A stretch of DNA of 64,000 nucleotides. It comes from Diogma glabrata. Taxonomy: Eukaryota > Arthropoda > Insecta > Diptera > Cylindrotomidae. Under the pieces are notes generated by a model. That model saw nothing but the letters and a program-made list of their open reading frames with translations. It was not told the DNA's origin and did not search any database. The translations under genes were made by a program, and so were the position numbers. How positions within the stretch are numbered: position 1 is the first letter of the stretch; each line of letters begins with the position of its first letter. Positions 46,036 through 55,236 of the stretch are shown here, one piece after another. The stretch is from the NCBI GenBank assembly GCA_963693315.1, contig OY856187.1, positions 381,537,460-381,601,459 of the forward strand, given 5' to 3'.

Positions 46036-46297
46036 ACACGGAGAGAATTTTTGCACTAACTATAAATACAAAAAATAGCGTGCGCGTTTCGAAATATTTC
46101 AGTAAAAATATTTCTATCCAATAGTGAACTTTGACTTCTCGTAAGTAAATTTCATTACTTACGAGACGTGACAGTAAAATAATTATTAACGAGAAGGCAA
46201 AATTTATTATTGAATAACAATATTTTTACTGAAATATTTCAAAACGCGCACTTGTCAATTTTTGTACTTATAGTTAGTGCAAAAATTCTCTCTGTAT
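46036..46297. mobile_element. Foldback MITE, about 260 bp with 75-bp arms
   Basis: Outer arms: GAGAGAATTTTTGCACTAAC and, inward, GAAATATTTCAGTAAAAATA, mirrored at 46200-46297. The centre has a second hairpin, TCTCGTAAGTAA / TTACTTACGAGA (about 46138-46166). Several nested inverted repeats make the whole unit a compound hairpin. No target duplication identified. Confidence 0.75.
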
Positions 46298-48005
46298 ACA
46301 AAAATTTTTACGTATTTCTTTGTCCTGCCTTAATTCGGCTAATCTGTCAATTGCATTATACGGTTGACATTCGTGATTACAAGTTCATGCCTAACTTGAG
46401 GATCCTACTATTTGTCCTTATGGAAGCTTTATGACGGTTCCGAACGTAAGCCGCATTTGAGTATTTTCTTGACCTGCATAATGACGAGATAGTGCCGCAG
46501 TTAACAGGCCTTCTGAAGTTGGGCATATTATTAGTCGTCCTAATGACGAGGTACCTTCGTAATTGTTAGGTTTTCCGAATTTTGGTATTCCTCGTTCGGC
46601 CCGAAAATATTTTTAGGTCAATCGAAGTACAAATTCTAGTCGGGAAGTGTAGATTAGTAAAAAACACTTGTATAAAACAAACATAGTGTCAATTAGATTT
46701 ATGAGATACAATCTTTATTACCATAACCTTTAAATGCCGATTACACACTTAAAACAATCTTTAAATCTCATAAAGTCAAAACAAAATGATTTGTGGAAAT
46801 AAACTGTCAAAATAACTTGTACTCTGATTATTCATAAATGTTTAATTGTAAAACTTCAAATAAAATACTTTACCGAAACTTAAATAGTTATACATTAAAT
46901 GACTACGATGACACGCATATATCGTTTTGGGGTTTTTTTCTTATTGGGATACAATTCTATTTGTGATAGACGTCAAAAATCACAGATACGTGTGAAAATT
47001 TAGTAAAATCTAATTACAGTAAAATATGCTTTACGAATAATAATTAATAATATATTGAAAGTGTATTGAATAAGACTGATACAATGATTTTTGTGCAATT
47101 CATCCGAATAGTTTGGAGGTTGTTTCAGAATATAAATATTCATCAGCTACTTATAAAAAATTATGTTTATGCAATTATTTGATAACAAAAACAATGGCTC
47201 ATTTTTTATATTTTTCCAAAGATCTGTTCGTATGAGTTATTTATTTTCTACGTGCTATCGTTGCAACAGTCATTAAAGTATATACATATAATAAATGAAT
47301 ATTTGTTTACTATATAGTTGTATAAAGAAAATGTCATTGATTACTCAAGAAAAATAGAAAAGGTTTTCAGATTCCAAATTTCTGGGCTTCGAAGATAAAT
47401 CAAATTAGCTGACTGTATTCTGCTTTATAGTGTTAAGGGCTATAAAATGTTTTGATGATCTATTAATTTATGAACTATTAAACAGAAGAAAGAGAAAGTT
47501 ACGAGGCATGACGCAGGTTTTTGCATCTATTGAGTGATAAAGATGCCTTTGTATTCGTTTCAAAGTAAATCATTCGCTTATTTATTGGACACACAAACTA
47601 ATCTAGAATAAATTGGTCTTTAATCTGGAAACTATCAACAGTGCAGATGTTTTCTTTTCATGAAATTAAGTTTACCAAAAATCCTAATTCACATTTATGG
47701 TAGAGAATTCTAAGATTATATATTTATTCGTTTAATTATTTCATCCTTATATAATAAAAGAACGAAAATGGCTTGTGAAGTTTACTATTCCCAACAAAAC
47801 TTTTTGATAGGCTACAAATGATTGTAGTCCAGCATTGATTTATTAGACTCAGATAAAAAACCAAGACCGAAATTTAATATCGTACATTTTAAACTATTTT
47901 TCAAGCATTCTGTTCCAACGATGAGACACACATTTCAATAGATCGGTTGTTGACGTTTGTTTCAAAAACCGTATTGACTACCTACATAAGAAAACTCATT
48001 GTCAT
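46298..48005. other. No recognised feature
   Basis: AT-rich, no convincing ORF, RNA gene or repeat seen. Confidence 0.5.
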
Positions 48006-48013
48006 TGAAAAGT

Positions 48014-48027
48014 CAGTGGCGGTTTTA
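48014..48027. repeat. hAT-type left terminus CAGTGGCGGTTTTA
   Basis: A typical hAT end. Its inverted partner TAAATCCGCCACTG is at 55223-55236. The adjacent 8-mers (TGAAAAGT left, GTTCGCCC right) do not match, so the two ends are not proven to come from one insertion. Confidence 0.6.
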
Positions 48028-48197
48028 AGCCCAGGCAAACCAAGTGCGCGCTCAGGTGGCCTCGCATTTTTTTTTCTTAGTACTAGTAATATAAAAAAAT
48101 TTTCTTAGTACAATAAATATAAACAACGAAACTGATTTATTAAAATTCAATATAATGTATGCGTACAGTATTTTTATAATAGTTATTTGTGTAACTA

Positions 48198-48267
48198 GTG
48201 TGCGAAATGATACTTTGGTGTTCGAGAATTAAAAATTATTCGAGAACACCAAAGTCATTTCGCACAC
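48198..48267. repeat. Inverted repeat upstream of YR gene
   Basis: Arms of about 32 bp, GTGTGCGAAATGA...TTCGAGAA and its complement, with a 6-nt loop. CTAG precedes the left arm. The GTGCGAAAT/ATTTCGCAC motif recurs 3' of the gene at 49711-49743. Confidence 0.85.
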
Positions 48268-48488
48268 AAGTTGCACACAACATTTTTTCTACAACTCTTG
48301 CATTTTATTATAATTAATTAGAATCATATTTTTATATCAAAATACCTATGAGAAATATTATTTGCGTTTTCATTAAATTAAATTTCGTTGTTATGGAAAC
48401 AACAATGTTTGAAGTCAATAAAGTTTTAAATAGTGACATTTTGATATAAGCTCTGCGTTTGTGGTAAAAAAAGTGTTACTTAAAAATA

Positions 48489-49581
48489 ATGGAATTTAGT
48501 GAAAGTGAAGATGAGTTTTCTGGTACCCCACCGGAAATAAAAGATTCGGCTAACTCTGTTATTTCTAATCTTCTACCAGAGAAATCGAAGCGGCAATATG
48601 AGAAGACATATGGTCAATTTAAAGATTGGTGCGAGATGAAGAAAGCTAAAAAAATTTCAGAAAATGTTCTACTGGCATATTTGGAGGAAAAGTCTAAAAA
48701 AGTAAAGTCCGCTACTTTGTGGTCTACATATTCCATGCTGAAGGCTACACTCAACGTTAAAGAAAATGTAGACATTAGGAAATTTAATAAATTGATTCCA
48801 TTTTTAAAGAAAAAATCAGTTGGATATCAAGCCAAGAAATCTCAAGTTCTGACAAGAGATCAAGTAGATAAATTTATGACTGAAGCAGATGATGAAAATT
48901 ACTTAATGATGAAGGTAAAATTTAAAATAATTTATTTCTTTGAATATCATTAAAATACATAGTTCATTTTAGATTGTTATGATTATGGGTATTTCTGGTG
49001 CATGTCGCCGGGACGAATTGGTTAAAATGACTATCGACGACCTAGAAGATAAGGGATCTATTTTAATTGTCAAAGTGCCGGATACTAAAAATTATATTCA
49101 ACGCACATTTATAGTTTCCAATTTGGACTATATAAATCTTTATCGAAAATATTTAAGTCTTCGGCCAAAAAATGCCAGTAATCCACGTTTGTTCGTTAAA
49201 TACCAAAACAATAAATGTATTAATCAAGTTGTGGGTATTAATACGATTGGAGCAGTACATTCTTTGATAGCAAAGTACTTGAATTTGACAAATCCTGAAA
49301 CTTACACTGGACATTGCTTTAGAAGAACTACTTTACTAGCTAATGCAGGGGCCGATATAGGCAGTCTGAAACGCCACGGAGGATGGAAATCCTCGACTGT
49401 GGCCGAAGGGTACATTGAGGATTCAATCCAGAATAAAATATTGATTTCAAATAAAATATTAAATTGTGAAATTAACAATTCTGCTCCATCAACATCAAAA
49501 GCAACTAACTTTGCAATTCCAGGATTAAATATTGGAACATGCAATGACTGTACCATTAATATTAATTTTAATAAAAATTAG
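48489..49581 (+). CDS. Crypton-like tyrosine recombinase, two exons, apparently intact
   Basis: Predicted activity: site-specific strand exchange through a 3'-phosphotyrosine, acting on its own element ends in the nucleus. Exon 1 is 48489-48914 and exon 2 is 48973-49581. Removing the 58-nt GT-AG intron gives one 344-residue frame, joining YLMMK to IVMIMGISG. Residues 1-115 are acidic, then helical, and look like the core-binding domain (KSKRQYEKTYGQFKDWC, ATLWSTYSMLKATLNV). The catalytic domain follows: GACRRDELVKM (first Arg, about 153), KGSILIVKVPDTK (possible Lys on the beta hairpin), GHCFRRT (HxxR, about 256-262), RHGGW (His) and STVAEGYIEDS (Tyr, about 292). Compared with copy 1 it lacks two residues right after HxxR. 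No separate DNA-binding domain is visible. The start is the only upstream in-frame ATG with a fitting N terminus. Palindromes flank it at 48198-48267 and 49711-49743. It could instead be a domesticated Crypton-derived gene. Confidence 0.82.
48915..48972 (+). other. GT-AG intron of the YR gene
   Basis: 58 nt, AAG|GTAAAATTT ... CATTTTAG|ATTGTT. Its removal keeps frame and matches the continuous alignment to copy 1, which lacks an intron here. Confidence 0.82.
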
Positions 49582-49710
49582 AATATTATAAGTTTTTGGT
49601 TTTTGTTATAATTTAATAAAATTAAAATGTACCATAATTTTTCGAATTTGAATTAATTGGAGTTTCATCCTAAATCACCCTCCCTTGTCTATGCTCCTGA
49701 TTGTGTCAGC

Positions 49711-49743
49711 GTGCGAAATATTTCGCACCCTAGTGCGCGAAAT
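49711..49743. repeat. Perfect palindrome plus third half-site downstream of YR gene
   Basis: GTGCGAAAT (49711-49719) and ATTTCGCAC (49720-49728) form an 18-bp perfect palindrome. GTGCGCGAAAT follows at 49733-49743 behind CTA. It starts 130 bp after the recombinase stop codon. The same half-site occurs in the upstream inverted repeat at 48198-48267. Confidence 0.85.
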
Positions 49744-49830
49744 AAATTTTAACCTTAAATGAAAAAAAGTGACACTTTGCAAACTGACATAAATGCACAA
49801 ACATCATCTTTTTTTGACAGTTGTAGAAAA

Positions 49831-49844
49831 ACAGTATTTTTATA
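49831..49844 (+). repeat. 14-bp direct repeat of 48165-48178
   Basis: ACAGTATTTTTATA is present on both sides of the recombinase region. On the right it is abutted by AGTTGTAGAAAAA (49819-49831), the inverted form of TTTTTCTACAACT at 48284-48296. These could mark element or integration boundaries, but AT-richness makes chance similarity possible. Confidence 0.45.
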
Positions 49845-51418
49845 AAATATTTAACTTTACATATACATCTATTATTATGTATGTAGCAATTTTTTTTGCG
49901 TTATTCATAATGCCTGGCAACCATATGAAAGAGTATGAGGTTTCTAGTCTCATATACATAAACGAAATTTGAAATTTTTTCTAAGCCTACTAGATTTTTT
50001 TTTTAACATTTCACAGTTATTATATTTTTGTGAATATATGATTGCTATATAGCTATAGTATGATTGTTATTGGTATAAAAAATGTTGTGTTATGATTGTG
50101 TGCTAGTTACAATTTTTTGTTATAATGTAAGTAATGAATGATGCAAAAATAGAGATTATTTGTTTTACATTTCACTTCTAAATTATAATTCTTATAGTTC
50201 AGACGTTCTTTTTTTGGTGTTCTTAATAATTTATGCGATTTTAGTATTGACGATTTTTGCTTTTCTCCTGGTTATTCTTCTGCTTATACATTTTATATTG
50301 ACGACTTCTGCTCTTTCCTTGACTATTCTTCTGATTATTCGCTTTTATATTAATATTATATAAATTATATTATATCTTTATAAATAAATATCAAACTTTA
50401 GAAAAAGTTTAAATTTATATTCATCGTTATTTAACTATGAATCCTCATCGTGATCGAGACACTGGAAGAAAATGGGCTTCGGATGCCGAAAAAAAAAGAA
50501 ATAAGAAAAAACATACAGACATGTTAAAGAAAATTAAACCATTGACAAGTTTTTTTAATATATCATCAGGTACAACACAAATTTTGATGCAGGTGCTAGT
50601 ACTTCACAAGATATTTCAGAAATATTGGTAGATATTTTATCTGACCAATCTGAAACATCTTTAGGGTCTTTATCTTTTGTTGTTTCAAATTCTGAAGTTT
50701 CTGCTGTCCTATTACCGGACACCCATGAAAAAGATTTTGAAATGAATTTGTCTCAAGAGCCTTTGTTAGCTTCCAATGATTTTGTTTTAGCTTAGAATCC
50801 CAAATTGCATGAAGCACAACAAGACATAACTGATTTGGTTATTGTTTCCGTTATGGCCCATTTCGTTTAATGAACGAGAAAGAGTCGATATTGTTAAAAA
50901 AGGACCGAGTCAGGTTAAACAAATAAATTTTAAAGCCGATGAATCGGGTCGCAGATTTAATACTAGTTTCTACACGAGAGTTCTTACTAACGGTGAGGAA
51001 GTTTCTAGAAGCTGGGTAGTGTATTCTATACAAAATAATTCGGTATTTTGCTTTTGTTGCAAAATATTTTCTACCCGAAAAATATGTTTATCGTCGACTG
51101 AAGGTTATTCAGATTGGAAAAATATAGGTTCTAGCTTAAAACAACATGATAAATCTCAGGATCACATTGGCTGTATGCAAAAATGGATGAATATGTCAGT
51201 TAATTTAAAATCAAATGCAACAATTGATCAAAATTTGCAGAGTATGATAGAAAATGAAAAGAAACATTGGCGCTTGGTACTTGAACGTCTTTTTGCTATA
51301 GTGCTAATGTTAGCTGAAAGATAATTACCTTTTCGTGGACACCGTGAGCAACTTTATTAGCCTAATAATGGACACTTCTTGGCACAAGTAGAACTTATTG
51401 CAAAATTTGATCCAGTTA

Positions 51419-51426
51419 TGTTAGAG
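51419..51426. repeat. 8-bp hAT target duplication, left
   Basis: TGTTAGAG, identical to 53402-53409. Confidence 0.93.
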
Positions 51427-53401
51427 CAGGTGTGCCCAACCCGTCGATCGCGATCGACTGGTCGATCTCGAAGAAATTTTAAGTCGATCCCGACAAATTT
51501 CTTTTTTCCATATAAATATTTTTATATATACAAGATTTCCATAAAAATATTTATTTTAGTTCGAAAATTATCACTAATAATCAAATTTTATCAGAAAATT
51601 TCACTTTTTCAATCAATACATGAAAATAAATCATATTAGTTTTTCTAAATTCTAAGATATTAGTACCAGAAACATACAAGACTAAAATTGGACGTTTGAT
51701 GGATTTTTACTTTGGAAAAAAAATTGGAATTACAAAGATTAAAACAAAATTTAACGTTACAACAAACTTTGTTAAAAAAAAGTTGTAGTAAATCAACAAT
51801 GGCAACGATTGCATCGCTACGTGTTTGTCGAATATTTATTCAGTTACAGACAGTGAAATATTTAAAGAAGCCTTTTTAGCAGCAGCAGAAAGCTTGTTTC
51901 AAAATTTTAAAAATAAAACTGAGATTGTTAGTACAATCGATGACATGCAACTTTCCAGACAAACTGTAACAAGACGAGTTGAAACCTTGGCAATTGACTT
52001 GCGATCACAGCTTAAAAAATATTTTAAAAATTGTGTCTGGCTTTCACTTCAATTTGATGAATCTACTGACAATTGTGATATGTCTCAGCTTAGCGTATTT
52101 ATACGCCTAGTATTTCCTGATTCAACTTCAAAGGAGGAATTTGTTAAAATTCTGTCATTGAAACAACGAACCAGAAGAGAAGACGTTTACAATATTTTTA
52201 AATCTTTCGCATTATCTGAACAGCTTCCCCTTAAGAAGCTCGTTTCCATTACTACAGATGGTGCTCCTTCTATGACTGATTTTGAAAATGGATTTTTAGC
52301 ATATTGTAAGAAAGATATTGATTTTCCTAATTTCATAACATATCACTGCATAATTCATCAACAATCGTTATGTAGTAAAATGTTGAATTTTGATGATGTT
52401 ATGAAAGCAGTAATAAGAATAATTAATTCGATTCGGGCGAAAGTATTACAAAGGAGGCTATTTCAATCGTTTTTAGAATACGTTGATGCAGAGTACGGTG
52501 ATCTACTTCTCCATAACTCAGTAAGATGGTTGAGCAAAGTCAAAGTTTTGGAAAGATTTCGTAAGCTGTTGCCACATATAAAAGAATTTCTAGACAAAAC
52601 AAACGATCCCTAAGCTGTTGTACTTTACGACAAGACTTGGCTGCAAAAATTGGCATTTTTAACGGATCTGACAACAAAATTGAATGAACTAAATTTGGAT
52701 TTGCAAGGAAAAAACAAAATTATAACCGAAATGATTTTATGCATCGATACATTTAAAACTAAACTGGAATTGTGGATATCTCAAATTAATACGAAAGATC
52801 TGAAGCATTTTTCGAATTTAGTAGACGAAATGAAATCAAATATAGAAATTTGTGATTGCCAACAATTCAGTAATATTTTGGAAAGCATTTCCCTGCAATT
52901 TAAACAAAGATTTGTAGACTTTGAAGTACTTCGTCCAATTAATTCATTTTTAAATTCACCATTTTCGAAAATAAATATAGAAAATATGGCTACACTTTTC
53001 AAAAAAACATTTAGTATGGATGTAGGTAGGTAGCTTAGAAATGCAATTAATTGAATTACAAAGTGACATTAGCTTGAGATCGCGTGATCAAATTGATATA
53101 TGGAACTTTGTTTCTATTGAAAAATATCCACTTTTGAAAGATGTCTATCTTAGAATGCATTCATGTTTTGGATCCACATATTTATGTGAATCGTCATTTT
53201 CTCATATGAATCATGTAAAATCTAAATACCGTACACGTATGACTGAAAATCATCTTGATGATTCTTTACGTTTAGCTGTAATTTTTTTATTTTTTTATTA
53301 TTGTATTTTACTAGCACGTCAATTTTAATATCGTGTGGTCGATCGCCAAACGTTTAGAAAAAAAAAGTAGCTCTTTGGGTCGAAAAGGTTGGGCACCTCT
53401 G
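51427..53401 (+). mobile_element. Nested hAT element, 1975 bp, perfect 8-bp TSD
   Basis: Ends CAGGTGTGCCCAACC and GGTTGGGCACCTCTG are imperfect TIRs typical of hAT. GATCG-rich subterminal sequence follows the left end, and GTCGATCGCC lies near the right. TGTTAGAG flanks both sides. Excision plus one duplication copy restores the host reading frame (PVMLEHLKRIK), fixing the boundaries to the base. Confidence 0.94.
51650..53320 (+). pseudogene. hAT transposase, GTF2IRD2-like, of the nested element
   Basis: N-terminal traces LELQRLKQNLTLQQTLLKK (about 51720-51785) and KSTMATIAS. The main frame (51825-52613) carries VSTIDDMQLSRQTVTRRVE, VWLSLQFDESTDNCDMSQL (first Asp), SITTDGAPSMTDFENGFLA (second Asp) and FITYHCIIHQQSLCSK. 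An in-frame TAA at 52612 interrupts KTNDP/AVVLYDKTWL. The next stretch runs to 53033, where a GTAG-repeat expansion breaks the frame. The end, 53041-53328, holds the dimerisation domain (GSTYLCESSFSHMNHVKSK, with Glu, and RMTENHLDDSLRLA). All three acidic positions can be seen, but two or three lesions separate them. Similar proteins were domesticated as GTF2IRD2 in mammals; here it is just an element relic. Confidence 0.85.
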
Positions 53402-53409
53402 TGTTAGAG
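53402..53409. repeat. 8-bp hAT target duplication, right
   Basis: TGTTAGAG, identical to 51419-51426. Confidence 0.93.
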
Positions 53410-55222
53410 CATCTCAAACGAATAAAAAATAAAGAATGCTTTGACACTTATCTTGGAAAAGATGTGCAGAATGAAATAATTGGACTTATATCGAGAAGAA
53501 TACTGAAAACTATTGTATCTTCTGTACAGTCATCAAAATATTTTTCTGTTATCATGGATTGCACTCCTGATGTAAGTCATAAGGAACAGCTTTCAATTCT
53601 TTTGAGATGCGTTAAAATTAATTAGGAAGAAGTACAAATTGAAGAATTTTTTGTGGTTTTTATCACATAACTGATAGCACTGGTTCAGGCTTAGTTGAAA
53701 TTTTTTTAAATTTATTACCTGAGTATAATTTGGATCTAATGAATTGTCGCGGGCAAACGTATGATAATGGTGCTAACATGCGAGGGCAATATAAAGGGGT
53801 TCAAGCTTTAATCAAAGAAAAAAATCCCAGAGCTCTTTACGTTCCATGTGCTAACCACACATTTAATCTAATAGTATGTGATGCTGCGAAATCAGTATCA
53901 ATTGCAATTAACTTTTTTGGTACTGTTCAACGAATTTTTACATTTTTTGCTGCATCAACCGTTCGATGGGACATACTGCAAAGTGTTTGTAAAAGCCGTA
54001 TAAATAGTATAAAAGTTGTAAAAGATAATTTGGTTCAAATTATAGAAGCTTTATACAAAGTTGCAGATTCAAGTTCAATTGGAGTTGCTGTTTCTGAAGC
54101 TAACGGTCTTGCGAATGAGATATCCTCATATCAGTTTATACTTTCACTTACAATTTGGCATGATATATTGTATGAAATTAACAAAGTATGTGAAGTTATG
54201 CAGAATCCCTCGGCAGATATTTCTATTATGATAAAATTGGTGGAAACTACGAACAAATTTTTAGAATCATTCAGAAGTGATGAATCATTTGAAGCGATTA
54301 TTAAAAAATCTGAAGAAATAGCTATAAAATTAGGTACTGAGCCAGTATTCCCTCAAGTGCGGCTTAGCCGAAAACGACGTTTTTTTGAATATGAAGGAAC
54401 TGATACACCTCTAAATGGAAAATCTAAATATAAAGTAGACTTTTTCAATGCAATAATTGATGTTGCATTAGTAAGCTTAAATGAAAGATTCAAAATGCAT
54501 GATTCATACAACAAAATATTTGGTTTTTTAACCCGTACCGAAAAAATGCGAAGTTTAGATGCAAATGAATTGTTGAATGATTGTAAAAATTTAGAAATAT
54601 CACTGAGAAATCCTAGTACAGAAAAATCGGACGTGAACTATGAAGAGTTATACTCGGAAATAAATACACTTTTAAGAATGGAAGCTTCGGCGGAATCGAA
54701 AGATGCACTGGAAATTTTGAAGTATATTTCGGCAAATTCTTTAATCGAAATTTTTCCAAATTTATTTATTGCCCTTCGAATTTTACTAACTTCCCCTATT
54801 TCAGTGGCAAGCTTATTTTCCAAATTAAAACTCATAAAAAACTACTTATGTTCCACTATGGGTCAAGACCGCTTAGCTTTAATTAGCTTTAATTTCCATT
54901 GAAAATAAAATAAGTCGGTCCTTGGACTGTTCTGATTTAATTGATGAGTTTGCGTCTTTAAAAGTCCGAAAGGTTAAGTTTTAAGTCAATGTAATCGATT
55001 CTCCTAAAATCTGCGAAAAAAATAAATGGTACCGCATTTTGAGTAGTCTTATTAGTCATAGTGCATCTTCATCCAAAATAAAAAAAATGCTTTATGTACA
55101 TTTAAAACCTATGTGCGTTTTTTGTTTCGTTACGTTCTAATAAATATCCAAAACACAATAGAACACAAGAATTAAAAACTCAACTATTATAATAGAAAAC
55201 TTGCCTATGGCCTCGCATATGG

Positions 55223-55236
55223 TAAATCCGCCACTG
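55223..55236. repeat. hAT-type right terminus TAAATCCGCCACTG
   Basis: Inverted complement of 48014-48027 over 13 of 14 bases. GGCCTCGCAT occurs near both ends (48059 and 55209) in the same orientation. The gypsy gag-like frame begins immediately after. Confidence 0.65.

Larger units (their letters stand above)
50437..54963 (+). pseudogene. hAT transposase, ZMYM/52-kDa-repressor-like, interrupted by a second hAT
   Basis: Start MNPHRDRDTGRKWASDAEK, usual for this hAT group. After frameshifts (50575, 50845) comes a TTF-type zinc-finger region (SRSWVVYSIQNNSVFCFCCK, SDWKNIGSSLKQHDKSQDH; 50842-51324). NNGHFLAQVELIAKFDPVML then runs into a 1975-bp insertion (51427-53401) and resumes as EHLKRIKNKECFDTYLGKDV, YFSVIMDCTPDVSHKEQLS (first Asp), TYDNGANMRGQYKGVQ (second Asp) and YVPCANHTFNLIVCDAA. 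The C-terminal dimerisation region is SVASLFSKLKLIKNYLCST, where the usual GER with the third acidic residue is missing. The longest open piece is 53730-54902. In-frame stops at 51322 and 53623 and other shifts make it inactive. hAT-type termini at 48014 and 55236 may belong to it. Confidence 0.85.

Noticed and set aside
55201..55236. Start of gypsy gag at the in-frame codon at 55201
   Set aside because: This part is the hAT terminal inverted repeat; homologous gag-like sequence begins only after 55236.
48014..55236. One intact hAT element defined by its two ends
   Set aside because: The 8-bp flanks differ, so a single insertion event cannot be claimed.
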